Below the pieces are notes generated by a model. That model was not told the DNA's origin. It searched no databases and saw only the letters and a program-made list of their open reading frames with translations. A stretch of DNA of 64,000 nucleotides. Origin: Romboutsia_E sp900604535 (GTDB lineage: Bacteria > Bacillota > Clostridia > Peptostreptococcales > Peptostreptococcaceae). How positions within the stretch are numbered: the first letter of the stretch is position 1; the number at the start of each line of letters is the position of its first letter. Below are positions 8,155 to 16,981 of this stretch, piece after piece. A program made the position numbers and the translations under genes. The stretch lies in the NCBI RefSeq assembly GCF_900604535.1, contig NZ_UWOT01000008.1, positions 85,266-149,265 on the forward strand, read 5' to 3'.

Positions 8155-8652
8155 TTATTCAGTAATGCTTATTTTCAGTTTAGATAATGCTTTATAAAGC
8201 CTAGTTTTTATAGTACTTTCTTTTTCATCTAAAATCTTTGCTATATCAGATATTTTCATATCTTCAAAGTATCTTAAAACAATCACATCTTTATACTTTT
8301 CAGGTAATACCTCTAGTGCTCTTTGAAGATCTATATCTTCGTATGTATCATACTCAGTAGATTCTTCTAAATTTAAGTCATCACTTCCTATAACATACTT
8401 GCTATTTTTCCTTATATAGTCAATTGCTGTATTAGCTACTATCTTATAAATCCAAGGTTTAATACTATCTATATCTTTGAGAGTGTCTACATTAGTTAAA
8501 GATTTGCATATAGCATCATGAACTATGTCTAATGCGTCATCTTCATTTCTTACATAAGTATAAGCAAATCTATATAATGATTCTTTATTGTCGACAATAT
8601 ATTTTTTTACCTCTTTTTCCTTTTTTTTAATTCCTAAGCTTAGTAATTTCAT
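8155..8652 (-). CDS. sigV: ECF sigma factor, SigV-like
   Basis: A 165-residue extracytoplasmic-function sigma factor. Region 2 is seen as SLYRFAYTYVRNEDDALDIVHDA with the -10-reading helix and KPWIYKIVANTAIDYIRK; region 4 as LPEKYKDVIVLRYFEDMKISDIAKIL followed by the helix-turn-helix ESTIKTRLYKALSKLK. Its partner anti-sigma gene follows by 6 bases and a cell-wall deacetylase ends the operon, which identifies it as the SigV/CsfV type that answers lysozyme damage. GTGGACGAATAAG before the ATG holds a GAGAGGTGG ribosome site. An ECF-like promoter just upstream suggests autoregulation. Confidence 0.9.
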   Translation of the reverse strand: MKLLSLGIKKKEKEVKKYIVDNKESLYRFAYTYVRNEDDALDIVHDAICKSLTNVDTLKDIDSIKPWIYKIVANTAIDYIRKNSKYVIGSDDLNLEESTEYDTYEDIDLQRALEVLPEKYKDVIVLRYFEDMKISDIAKILDEKESTIKTRLYKALSKLKISITE

Positions 8653-8678
8653 CTTATTCGTCCACCTCTCATATATAT

Positions 8679-8706
8679 GACGATTTATATGTTGTAAAAA
8701 GTTTTC
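8679..8706 (-). promoter_or_regulatory. Candidate autoregulatory ECF promoter of sigV
   Basis: On the minus strand GAAAAC (8701-8706) and CGTC (8679-8682) lie 27 to 50 bases before the sigV start. AAC and CGTC are the -35 and -10 cores of many ECF sigma factors. The gap of about 18 bases is a little long, so this is tentative. Confidence 0.4.
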
Positions 8707-8768
8707 TTTTTTTATTTTTTATTAATTATTTTTTTTAATACATCTTAAACAAAATAAAATTAATAATA

Positions 8769-8793
8769 AAAAAGAGCATAACTATGCTCTTTC
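8769..8793 (-). terminator. Terminator of the licT operon
   Basis: AAAGAGCAT and ATGCTCTTT form a 9-bp stem with a 4-base loop, followed on the minus strand by a U-rich tail. Confidence 0.8.
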
Positions 8794-8816
8794 TTTATTA
8801 TTAATTTTATTTACTT

Positions 8817-10274
8817 TTATGCTAATACAGTTTCAATATTTTCTAATTTTTCTCCATTAGATTCTATGACTTGCTTATACCAATAAAAACTTTTCTTTCT
8901 ATTTCTAGATAAATCTCCACTACCATCGTCATACTTATCTACATAAATAAATCCATATCTTTTCGCCATTTCTCCTGTAGATGCACTTACTAAATCTATA
9001 CAACCCCATGGAGTATATCCTATTAAGTCTACTCCATCTTCTACAGCCTCTTTCATTTGCTCTATATGTTCTTTTAGGTACTCTATACGATAATCATCAT
9101 TAATATTTCCATTAATCTCCTTTTTATCATAAGCTCCCAATCCATTTTCAACTATCATCATTGGTATTCTATATCTATCATATATTTCATTTAATGTATA
9201 TCTAAGACCTTTTGGATCTATTTGCCATCCCCAATCACTTGACTTTAAGTAAGGATTTTTTGCTCCACCTAAAATGTTGCCTCCTGTGCTTGCATTCTCA
9301 GGATCACTACTTACGCATATAGACATATAGTAACTAAATGTATAGAAGTCAACACAACCATCTTTTAGAATTTCTAAATCTCTATCTTCCATTTTTATTT
9401 CTATATTATTTTCTCTGAAATATCTATTCATATATGTTGGATATTCTCCACGTACTTGAACATCTCCACAGAAATAATTCATTACTCTACTATCTTTTTG
9501 AGTCATTACTATATCATCAGGATTACATGTAAATGGATACATTGTTGCAAATAATTGCATGCATCCTACCTTATAGCTCGGGTCTATTTCATGCGCTAAT
9601 TTAACAGCCTTTGCACTTGCAACAAATTGATGATGTAATCCTTGGAATCTCAATTTAGGTATATCTACTTGATTAGTAAAATCTGTAGTTCCTTCATTTA
9701 ATATACCTTGAGATAAAAATCCTCCAATAGGCATAGTTGCTGAATTTATTTCATTAAATGTTAACCAATATTTTACTTTTCCCTTGTATCTAGTGAATAT
9801 TGCTTCACAATAATTCATGTATAAGTCTATTACTTCTCTTGAAGCCCATCCATTGTATTTTTCTGTTAAAGCAAATGGTACTTCATAATGAGATATTGTT
9901 ATTAATGGTTCTATATTGTATTTTAAACATTCATCTATTACATTTTCATAAAACTTAAGACCAGATTCATTTGGACTATTTTCCATTCCTGTTGGGAATA
10001 TTCTAGTCCATGCTATAGAAAATCTAAATACTTTAAATCCCATTTCTGCAAATAAAGCTATATCTTCCTTGTATCTATGATAAAAATCTATTGCTTCATG
10101 GCTTGGATAAAATATTCCATCTTCTATAGTTCTTGTTATTCTCTTACTTACCGTATGAGACCCTCCTGTACACATATCTGAACAAGATGGCCCTTTTCCG
10201 TTTACATTCCATGCTCCTTCGAATTGGTTAGCCGCAGTTGCTCCCCCCCATAAAAAATCTTTTCTAAAAGACAT
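8817..10274 (-). CDS. 6-phospho-beta-glucosidase, GH1
   Basis: A 485-residue GH1 enzyme that cleaves intracellular 6-phospho-beta-glucosides. The N terminus has FLWGGATAANQFEG; the acid/base Glu is E175 in LTFNEIN; the nucleophile is in MMIVENGLGAYD; the phosphate-binding C-terminal block (SASTGEMAKRYGFIYVDK, then RNRKKSFYWYKQVI) is typical of BglA/AscB-type phospho-glucosidases. It is the distal gene of the licT operon, 13 bases after a close paralogue, with a GGGGGAT ribosome site. Having two such enzymes in one operon suggests complementary aglycone ranges. Confidence 0.94.
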   Translation of the reverse strand: MSFRKDFLWGGATAANQFEGAWNVNGKGPSCSDMCTGGSHTVSKRITRTIEDGIFYPSHEAIDFYHRYKEDIALFAEMGFKVFRFSIAWTRIFPTGMENSPNESGLKFYENVIDECLKYNIEPLITISHYEVPFALTEKYNGWASREVIDLYMNYCEAIFTRYKGKVKYWLTFNEINSATMPIGGFLSQGILNEGTTDFTNQVDIPKLRFQGLHHQFVASAKAVKLAHEIDPSYKVGCMQLFATMYPFTCNPDDIVMTQKDSRVMNYFCGDVQVRGEYPTYMNRYFRENNIEIKMEDRDLEILKDGCVDFYTFSYYMSICVSSDPENASTGGNILGGAKNPYLKSSDWGWQIDPKGLRYTLNEIYDRYRIPMMIVENGLGAYDKKEINGNINDDYRIEYLKEHIEQMKEAVEDGVDLIGYTPWGCIDLVSASTGEMAKRYGFIYVDKYDDGSGDLSRNRKKSFYWYKQVIESNGEKLENIETVLA

Positions 10275-10287
10275 ACTATTATCCCCC

Positions 10288-11715
10288 TTAATCTAAATCT
10301 TTACCGTTTGAAGCTATCACTTTTTTATACCAATCAAAACTTTTCTTTTTACTACGTTTTAGAGTTCCTTTTCCACCATTATCTTTATCTACATATATGA
10401 ATCCATAACGTTTTTTCATTTCCCCAGTACCAGCACTTACTAAATCAATACATCCCCATGGAGTATACCCTAATAAATCTACACCATCTAATTCAACAGC
10501 ATCTATCATAGCCTTTATATGCTCACGTAAGTAATCAATTCTATAATAATCATTTACATAACCATTTTCATCTGGAGTATCTACTGCGCCTAGTCCATTT
10601 TCTACTATAAATAATGGTTTTTGATAACGATCGTATAAAGAGTTCATAGTTATTCTAAGACCCAATGGATCTATTTGCCATCCCCATTCACTTGCATCCA
10701 AGTATGGATTTTTAAGAGTTGCAAAAACATTTCCTTCTGTTTGAGCATCTACCTTCGGATCTGCACTTGTAAGTCTTGATGAATAGTATGAGAATGATAT
10801 AAAATCCACTGTATTTTCTTTTAATATCTTTTTATCATCTTCTCCTATTAATATGTTTATACCTTTACGTTCTAATTCTTTTATTGCATATGCTGGATAT
10901 TCTCCACGAGATTGTACATCTATGAAGAAGTAATTTTCTCTATCTTTTTCTATAGATTTCCATACATCATTTGGATGACAAGTATATGAATAAGTATTTC
11001 CTGCAGCTAACATACATCCTATTTTAAACTCTGGATTTATTTCTTTAGCTAACTTTGTAGCTAATGCACTTGCAACTAGTTGATGATGCGCAGCTTGATA
11101 TTTTATTTGTTCTTCATTTTCACCTTCTTCTATATATAGACCTGCACCAATAAAAGGTAAATGAAGTATCATATTTATTTCATTAAATGTTAACCAATAC
11201 TTTACCTTACCTTTGAATCTTGTAAATATTGCTTCACAGTACTTTACGTATAATTCTACTAATTTACGGTCTCTCCATGCTCCATATTTTTCTACTAAGT
11301 ACATAGGAACATCAAAGTGACATATCGTTACTAATGGCTCGATTCCATATTTTAAACATTCATCAAATAAGCTTTCGTAAAATTTTAACCCTTCTTCATT
11401 TGGAACTTCTTCAAGTCCAGTTGGAAATATTCTAGTCCAAGCTATTGATAAACGATAACATTTGAATCCCATTTCTGCAAATAATTTTATATCTTCTTTA
11501 TAATGATGATACATATCTATAGCTTCATGTGAAGGATAATAATGATTATCATCACATTCAAACATCTTCATTTTACCAGCTAAAACTGGAAATCTATCTT
11601 TTCCGTGTGGTGCTACATCTACATTTGCTAGACCTCTACCACCATCTTTATATCCACCTTCACATTGGTTAGCAGCAGTTGCTCCGCCCCATAAAAAATC
11701 TTCTCTAAGTGCCAT
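10288..11715 (-). CDS. 6-phospho-beta-glucosidase, GH1
   Basis: A 475-residue GH1 enzyme, close paralogue of the next gene. It shows FLWGGATAANQCEG at the start, LTFNEIN with the acid/base Glu near residue 178, LFIVENGLGAVD with the nucleophile, and GEMKKRYGFIYVDKDNGGKG near the end. The start has a perfect GGAGG. It follows the EIIBCA gene by 82 bases that can fold into a hairpin, so its level may be set apart from the transporter's. Substrate such as salicin- or arbutin-phosphate cannot be told from sequence. Confidence 0.94.
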   Translation of the reverse strand: MALREDFLWGGATAANQCEGGYKDGGRGLANVDVAPHGKDRFPVLAGKMKMFECDDNHYYPSHEAIDMYHHYKEDIKLFAEMGFKCYRLSIAWTRIFPTGLEEVPNEEGLKFYESLFDECLKYGIEPLVTICHFDVPMYLVEKYGAWRDRKLVELYVKYCEAIFTRFKGKVKYWLTFNEINMILHLPFIGAGLYIEEGENEEQIKYQAAHHQLVASALATKLAKEINPEFKIGCMLAAGNTYSYTCHPNDVWKSIEKDRENYFFIDVQSRGEYPAYAIKELERKGINILIGEDDKKILKENTVDFISFSYYSSRLTSADPKVDAQTEGNVFATLKNPYLDASEWGWQIDPLGLRITMNSLYDRYQKPLFIVENGLGAVDTPDENGYVNDYYRIDYLREHIKAMIDAVELDGVDLLGYTPWGCIDLVSAGTGEMKKRYGFIYVDKDNGGKGTLKRSKKKSFDWYKKVIASNGKDLD

Positions 11716-11751
11716 AACTCTACCTCCATAAATTTATGTATATTAAATCCC

Positions 11752-11788
11752 CTAGGAGATAAAAGTAAATATATATATCTTATCTCCT
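11752..11788 (-). other. Intercistronic hairpin between EIIBCA and glucosidase
   Basis: TAGGAGATAA and TTATCTCCTA pair across a loop of about 17 bases. It has no long U tail, so it looks like an RNA-stability or partial-termination element inside the operon rather than a full terminator. Confidence 0.5.
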
Positions 11789-11797
11789 ATAAAAACT

Positions 11798-13744
11798 CTA
11801 AGCTAAAACAGTTATTAGTTCTTGGCTATTGTTTATATTTTTTGGTGTTTTTCCTACAACATCTACATAATCAGAATAATTTGTAACCACTACTGGTGTT
11901 TCTAAGCAATAACCTTCTTTTGATATTTTTTCTATATCAAATGTTACTAATGTCTGACCTTTTTTAATTTTATCTCCTTGTTTTACAAAGGATTTGAAGT
12001 ATTTCCCATCTAATTGGACAGTATTTAGCCCAATATGAACTAATAACTCACATCCATTGTCAGATACTATTCCTATTGCATGTTTTGTTGGAAATAAAGT
12101 CATTACTGTTCCATCAAATGGAGCTACTACCTTACCTTCTTTAGGTACTATTGCTACACCTTGTCCTAATACTCCGCTTGAAAATGCTGCATCTTGTACT
12201 TGGTCTAAAGCTTTTACTTCACCTTTTATTGGACTATATATTATTTCTCTTTTAGTTTTTACTATTGTTGATTGTTCTTTATTATCATTAGATTCCTCTA
12301 CTACAGTATCATCTTTCCATAATAAGAATGTTAATACAAATCCTACTATTGCCGCTACTATTGCTGCTACTATTGAAGTATAAACTCCTGTCATATCTCC
12401 TGTTGCTGGATTTATATAATTAGGTATCCCAAATATTCCAAGTCCACCCATTACGTATCCTTTTATATTCATTACACCCATTACGTATCCTTTTATATTC
12501 ATTACACCCATTACAGCACCTGCTGCCGCTCCACCTATACAACTGTATATAAATGGTTTCTTTCTAGGTAAAGTTATACCATAAATTGCAGGTTCTGTTA
12601 CTCCACATATACCAGATATAACTGCTGGTATACATAACTCTTTTATCTTTTTATCTTTTAACTTAAAGTACATTGCCGCTACTACTGCTGTTTGTGCAAA
12701 AGATGGTGCAAATGCTCCAACTAATATTGTATCAAATCCCATAGTCATCATATTTGATATAGCTATTGGTATTAATCCCCAATGTAATCCGAAAATTACA
12801 AGTGCTTGCCAGAATAAACCAACTAATACACAACATAAGATTGGTGAGAAGTTATATAATGATAAGAATCCATTTCCAACCATATTAGCACCAAATGTTG
12901 CAATAGGCCCAACTAACATAAATCCTATTGGTAGCGAAACTAATAAAACTGCCATTGGTACAAAGAAGTTCTTTACTACATCAGGTATTATCTTATCAAA
13001 CATTTTTTCTAATTTAGATGCTAAATATACAATTAATATTACTGGAACTACTGTAGATGTATAGTCCATTGCTATTACTGGTAATCCTAAAAATGTTATA
13101 TATACTGGAGACTCGATCATTGTCCCTGCAAATAATGTGTATAAAGGTTCAGAACTAGCTGATAATGTAGCTAGCTGAATTCCTGGATAACATAAAGCAG
13201 CTCCTATAAGCATTCCGACAAATGGTTTAAGTTTAAACTTTTTAGCTGCTGTAAAACCTAAAATTATAGGCATATACTGGAATATAGCATCTCCAATTGA
13301 ATTTAACATAATATATTCACCACTAGTTTGTGCATATAAACCTAGTGCCAAAAATATTGCATTGAATCCTTTTATCATACCAGCAGCACACATAACTCCT
13401 AGTATTGGTTGAAAAACTCCTGATATAATGTCTATAAATTTATTGAATATCCCTTTTGGTGAATCTGATTCTGAATTGTCTGAAGTATCCCCTCCAAGTC
13501 CTGCTAAATCACATACAACTGAATAAACATCTGGAACGTGGTTACCAATTACTACTTGGTACTGTCCACCACTCTTCATTACAGTTACTACACCATCCAT
13601 GTTTTTTAGTACATTATCATTTGCAATTGACTCATCTTTTAGTTTAAAACGTAGTCTTGTTATACAATGTGATAAACTGCTAATGTTTTCCTTTCCACCG
13701 ACATTAAATATAATGTCTTTTGCTAATTGTTCATACTTTTTCAT
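11798..13744 (-). CDS. Beta-glucoside PTS transporter EIIBCA
   Basis: A 648-residue PTS permease from the ATG at 13744, chosen because GGAGG lies 8 bases upstream; the longer frame to 13807 lacks a site. IIB is at 1-80 with phospho-Cys C27 in SHCITRLRF; IIC spans about 100-470 with GICGVTEPAIYGITLPRKKP; IIA is C-terminal with HAIGI and LLVHIGLNTV, the latter holding the phosphorylated His. It brings in beta-glucosides as 6-phosphates for the two GH1 enzymes downstream, and such permeases also phosphorylate their LicT regulator. An in-frame 10-residue tandem duplication (NIKGYVMGVM twice) lies in the late IIC domain. Confidence 0.94.
   Translation of the reverse strand: MKKYEQLAKDIIFNVGGKENISSLSHCITRLRFKLKDESIANDNVLKNMDGVVTVMKSGGQYQVVIGNHVPDVYSVVCDLAGLGGDTSDNSESDSPKGIFNKFIDIISGVFQPILGVMCAAGMIKGFNAIFLALGLYAQTSGEYIMLNSIGDAIFQYMPIILGFTAAKKFKLKPFVGMLIGAALCYPGIQLATLSASSEPLYTLFAGTMIESPVYITFLGLPVIAMDYTSTVVPVILIVYLASKLEKMFDKIIPDVVKNFFVPMAVLLVSLPIGFMLVGPIATFGANMVGNGFLSLYNFSPILCCVLVGLFWQALVIFGLHWGLIPIAISNMMTMGFDTILVGAFAPSFAQTAVVAAMYFKLKDKKIKELCIPAVISGICGVTEPAIYGITLPRKKPFIYSCIGGAAAGAVMGVMNIKGYVMGVMNIKGYVMGGLGIFGIPNYINPATGDMTGVYTSIVAAIVAAIVGFVLTFLLWKDDTVVEESNDNKEQSTIVKTKREIIYSPIKGEVKALDQVQDAAFSSGVLGQGVAIVPKEGKVVAPFDGTVMTLFPTKHAIGIVSDNGCELLVHIGLNTVQLDGKYFKSFVKQGDKIKKGQTLVTFDIEKISKEGYCLETPVVVTNYSDYVDVVGKTPKNINNSQELITVLA
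12451..12510. repeat. 30-bp perfect tandem duplication inside the EIIBCA gene
   Basis: The unit at 12451-12480 is repeated exactly at 12481-12510. It keeps frame and doubles ten residues in a glycine-rich part of the IIC domain where BglF relatives have one copy. Confidence 0.9.
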
Positions 13745-13839
13745 TTTTACTCCTCCACTTTCTTTTTTGAAATATGAAGGTTTGGCCAACTTAATGTCAC
13801 CATCCAATATATATAAGCCTAATTTCTAGGATTTATATC

Positions 13840-14679
13840 CTACCTAATACTTTTACTCACTACTCTTTCAACATGAATAGTTAAGTATAGTTTTTCTTCA
13901 TCTGTTAATTTGTAATTATATTTTTTATCCATAAATTCATCTACTTTTTCTATACAACTATATGCATTTTTATATTTCAATTTTATTACATCTAATAAAT
14001 CATCTTCATTGTCTTCATATGATGTATCTTTTAGTAATCTTTCTGCAAAGTATTTTAAATGAGTAATAAATCTATAATAATATACAGACTCTTCATCAAA
14101 TGTTATTCCAAAATGATATTTAACTAAATTTGTTATTTCCTGCATTATTTGTGTCACTTTATAAACAATCTCTATATTTTGATCCATTTGTGCGTTTACT
14201 ATATGTAGTGCTATAAAACCTGCCTCGTCCTCTGGTAATCTAACTTTGAATTTATTCTCTATGTAATCTAAAGACTCTAGTCCTATTATAAATTCTTCTT
14301 TATAAAATCTTTTTATATCCCAAAGAAGAGCATTTTTTACATTTATACCTTCACGAGCTCTTTTTATTGCTGTATGCATATGATCAGTTAAAGAAATATA
14401 GATACTATCATTTAATTTTTTCCCTAACTTCTTTTTTGAATTTAAAATTATTTCATCTGATAACTCCATATATTTTAATGGAATATCTGATATTAACTCT
14501 TTAAATTTATTAGACATATTTGGATCAGAAAGTTTAAATACTTTATCTATCATATCTTTTTGAATATAATCTCCTGTACGCTTTTTAAAAGCTATACCTC
14601 TTCCCATAACGACTATTTCTTTATTATTTTCGTCATTTGTAATAACAACATTATTATTAAGTATTTTTTCAATAATCAT
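13840..14679 (-). CDS. licT: LicT/BglG-family transcriptional antiterminator
   Basis: A 279-residue RNA-binding antiterminator. Residues 1-55 form the CAT RNA-binding domain (IIEKILNNNVVIT, GRGIAFKKRTGDYI); PRD1 (about 65-170) has His in DHMHTAI and FIALHIVNAQ; PRD2 (about 171-279) has His in FITHLKYFAERL and LTIHVERV. In this family phosphorylation by the cognate EII inhibits, while HPr phosphorylation of PRD2 activates, coupling expression to substrate and to carbon state. It is the first gene of the operon and its own leader carries a matching antiterminator and terminator, so the whole operon is autoregulated. The start has GGGGGG upstream. Confidence 0.94.
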   Translation of the reverse strand: MIIEKILNNNVVITNDENNKEIVVMGRGIAFKKRTGDYIQKDMIDKVFKLSDPNMSNKFKELISDIPLKYMELSDEIILNSKKKLGKKLNDSIYISLTDHMHTAIKRAREGINVKNALLWDIKRFYKEEFIIGLESLDYIENKFKVRLPEDEAGFIALHIVNAQMDQNIEIVYKVTQIMQEITNLVKYHFGITFDEESVYYYRFITHLKYFAERLLKDTSYEDNEDDLLDVIKLKYKNAYSCIEKVDEFMDKKYNYKLTDEEKLYLTIHVERVVSKSIR

Positions 14680-14742
14680 TCTGATTCCCCCCTTATCTCT
14701 TTTTCTACGATTAACTTTGATTTTACTTGGTTTATAACATAA

Positions 14743-14827
14743 AAAAACCTATTTATTACACGTTAAATAGACTTGTATTAGCCTAAGTAATAAATAGGTT
14801 TAGCTTGTATTTAAACAATCACTATCC
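14743..14827 (-). promoter_or_regulatory. LicT RAT site overlapping a leader terminator
   Basis: On the minus strand the RNA starts GGATAGTGATTG (14816-14827), runs through AAATACAAGC to AAACCTA, the general plan of BglG/LicT ribonucleic antiterminators. Its 3' end overlaps the left arm of a 15-bp terminator stem (14787-14801 with 14745-14759) followed by U7. The two folds exclude each other. The rest of the gap, 14828-15044, shows only AT-rich promoter-like sequence. Confidence 0.82.
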
Positions 14828-15044
14828 GGTTACATTTAATTTTCTAAGTTATTTATATAGTAACAATTCCGCATGTGTATGTCAACGTTTTCTTAATTAT
14901 TTTTAATATTTTCTATTTGTATAAATGTAATTATTAACTTCTTAGTATCATTGCACATTTATGATTTTATTTTTCTAAGTATTTCACCGATGAAAAGATT
15001 TCTATATTACCTTCTTAAGCTACTCATATATTGATATATTTCTT

Positions 15045-15524
15045 CTATCTAATTAATAATTTTTCAATATCATTCTTGATCTTAATTGGTGATACTGTAG
15101 GTGCATATCTTTTTACTACATTACCATCTCTATCTATTAAAAATTTAGTGAAATTCCACTTTATCTCTTTACTTAAGAAACCTTTGGCTTCATCTTTCAA
15201 ATATTTATATAAGGGATGTGCATTCTCTCCATTTACCTCTATTTTTTCAAACATATTAAAACTTACTCCATAATTTAGCTGACAAAATTCATGTATCTCT
15301 TCATTTGTACCAGAATCTTGCTTTGCAAATTGGTTACAAGGAAAACCTAATATTTCAAAATTTTTATCTTTATATTCTATATATAATTCTTGTAACGATT
15401 TAAACTGTGGTGTTAATCCACATTTACTTGCTGTATTTACTACTAATACAACCTTATTCTTAAAGTATTCCATACTTATTTCCTGACCATTCATCTTTTT
15501 TGCTTTAAAATTATAAAATTTCAT
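15045..15524 (-). CDS. Glutathione peroxidase-family thiol peroxidase (Cys type)
   Basis: A 159-residue peroxidase of the GPx/BtuE family. The peroxidatic residue is Cys C35 in NTASKCGLTPQ, not selenocysteine; Q70 region lies in GFPCNQFAKQ with a second Cys C63, and the WNFTKFLID tetrad motif follows. Bacterial Cys-GPx proteins usually take electrons from thioredoxin and reduce lipid and organic peroxides in the cytoplasm. It lies 97 bases downstream of an OhrR-type regulator on the same strand, so it is probably that regulator's target. AAGGAG precedes the ATG. Family call is secure; the electron donor is inferred. Confidence 0.93.
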   Translation of the reverse strand: MKFYNFKAKKMNGQEISMEYFKNKVVLVVNTASKCGLTPQFKSLQELYIEYKDKNFEILGFPCNQFAKQDSGTNEEIHEFCQLNYGVSFNMFEKIEVNGENAHPLYKYLKDEAKGFLSKEIKWNFTKFLIDRDGNVVKRYAPTVSPIKIKNDIEKLLIR

Positions 15525-15621
15525 ACTTATACTCCTTAATTTATATAAATTTAATTTTATTCAATTAATAATATTAAAAACATTAAAGTTAACCTCCTTA
15601 TAGAACTTAACTTTTATATTT

Positions 15622-16053
15622 TTAATTAAATATTTTTAATAAATTATCTAATTGTGATTTTAAATATAATAAATCTACTCCATCTCTTTTACACATAGAG
15701 TACATCTTTTCTGGAACTTCAATTATATCTTCTTTTAATAATTTTCCTTTTTCCGTTAGCTCTACTGTAACTACTCTATCATCTTCTTTATTTCTATATT
15801 TAGTTACTAGTTCCATAGCTTCTAGTTTTTTTACTACTGGAGTAAGTGTACCGGAATCAAGATGCAGCCTTTTTCCTAATTCTTTAAAAATAATCTTTTC
15901 TTCTTCCCACATTACTAGCATTGCTATATATTGTGTATATGTTAGATTATATTTATCTAATAAAGGTTTGTATAGCTTTATTACTTCTCTTGATAAAGCA
16001 TATAGTGAGAAGCATAATTGATTTTCCAACTTTATTTTATCATATTTATCCAT
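15622..16053 (-). CDS. ohrR: OhrR-like MarR-family organic-peroxide sensor
   Basis: A 143-residue MarR-family repressor. The N-terminal LENQLCFSLYALSRE is the signature of OhrR, with redox-sensing Cys C14; the winged helix-turn-helix covers about 45-110 (LGKRLHLDSGTLTPVVKKLEAM, then KEDDRVVTVELTEKG). OhrR leaves DNA when C14 is oxidised by organic hydroperoxides. The usual partner gene ohr is absent; a glutathione-peroxidase-like gene follows instead. A long perfect palindrome just upstream is the likely autoregulatory operator. Confidence 0.9.
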   Translation of the reverse strand: MDKYDKIKLENQLCFSLYALSREVIKLYKPLLDKYNLTYTQYIAMLVMWEEEKIIFKELGKRLHLDSGTLTPVVKKLEAMELVTKYRNKEDDRVVTVELTEKGKLLKEDIIEVPEKMYSMCKRDGVDLLYLKSQLDNLLKIFN

Positions 16054-16079
16054 ATATACATCTCCAATATCATTTTTTA

Positions 16080-16105
16080 AAATTTAATTTAATTAAATTA
16101 AATTT
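16080..16105. promoter_or_regulatory. 26-bp perfect palindrome, candidate OhrR operator
   Basis: The 13-base arm AAATTTAATTTAA is followed at once by its exact complement. It sits 27 bases upstream of the ohrR start, and AT-rich dyads of this kind are bound by OhrR. A partial copy (AATTTAATTTTATTCAATT) occurs before the peroxidase gene near 15549. Confidence 0.65.
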
Positions 16106-16148
16106 ATTATATATAGTATTAATATAACTGTCAACTCTAATATATAAT

Positions 16149-16203
16149 TCACTCATAAAATAAATACGATAATAATTAATCATATACATTTTATGAGCGA
16201 ATT
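16149..16203 (-). terminator. Long-loop hairpin after the RpiR genes
   Basis: AATTCACTCATAAAAT and ATTTTATGAGCGAATT pair with one mismatch around a loop of about 23 bases. It follows the stop of the downstream rpiR gene; the tail is not a clear U run, so the role as terminator is likely but not certain. Confidence 0.5.
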
Positions 16204-16216
16204 TTCACTATCATAT

Positions 16217-16978
16217 CTATTTAGAATACTTATATTCTAAATATTTTACTAATAAAAATTCATTTATTATAAAAAATTGTGAGGCAGAAAATATTTGTAA
16301 ATTATCTTCTAGTCTTATAACTTCATGAGTGTAAAATTGTATATTAATATCACTTATCTTTGATAATGTATTATTACCACTCTCAGTGATAGAAATAATT
16401 TTCACCCCCTTATTATTTAAATCTTTTGCAAACTTATTTACAGTATTATTTTCACCTGATAGAGATATTAAAAATATCATATCATCTTCTGTAATATAGT
16501 TAGTTATTGTCTCTACTTCATCATTACCCTCTACAATATTAACTAACTTACCAATAGACAAAAGATTTCTTTTTAACTCTCTTACTGCATTACTTTGTAT
16601 CTCGCATGTTCCATATGCATAAATATTTTTACAACTATCTAGTAAGTAACATATGTCTGAGAAATCTCTTTGTATTAATAGATCAATAGTTTTATTTATA
16701 TCATCAGATATACTTATAATTTCACCTTTATCAAATGTGCATTTTTTATTATTTTCTAATTTCAAATAAAATTTTAGTTCGCTATATCCATTTAATCCTA
16801 TCTTTTGAGCAAATCTTAAAATAGTAGTATGAGAAACATTACAGTTAGATGCTAACTCTTGTATAGACATACTTTCACATTTGCTTTTATTATTTAATAT
16901 ATAATTCCATATATGTTTATCATTTTCATTTAATTTCTTATAGTTATCATAAATTAGAGTCTCTAATCTTATGTCCAT
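16217..16978 (-). CDS. RpiR-family sugar-phosphate-responsive regulator
   Basis: A 253-residue regulator with an N-terminal RpiR helix-turn-helix (about 15-75; IQELASNCNVSHTTILRFAQKIGLNGYSELKFYLKLE) and a C-terminal SIS domain (about 100-240; YAYGTCEIQSNAVRELKRNL, DDMIFLISLSGENNTV) that normally binds phosphosugars. It starts 3 bases after the stop of a paralogue sharing about half its residues, so the two are co-transcribed and may act as homo- or heterodimers. Neighbouring alpha-glucoside PTS genes are plausible targets; this is inference. Confidence 0.9.
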   Translation of the reverse strand: MDIRLETLIYDNYKKLNENDKHIWNYILNNKSKCESMSIQELASNCNVSHTTILRFAQKIGLNGYSELKFYLKLENNKKCTFDKGEIISISDDINKTIDLLIQRDFSDICYLLDSCKNIYAYGTCEIQSNAVRELKRNLLSIGKLVNIVEGNDEVETITNYITEDDMIFLISLSGENNTVNKFAKDLNNKGVKIISITESGNNTLSKISDINIQFYTHEVIRLEDNLQIFSASQFFIINEFLLVKYLEYKYSK

Positions 16979-16981
16979 AAT

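Noticed and set aside
12057..12383. Plus-strand frame inside the EIIBCA gene
   Set aside because: It is antisense to the conserved IIA and linker region and has no start signal.
12437..12515. Repeat at 12451-12510 as a CRISPR-like array
   Set aside because: The copies abut with no spacers and lie in frame inside a PTS gene.
13745..13807. Longer start for EIIBCA at 13807
   Set aside because: The extra residues do not resemble IIB and contain the GGAGG that serves ATG 13744.
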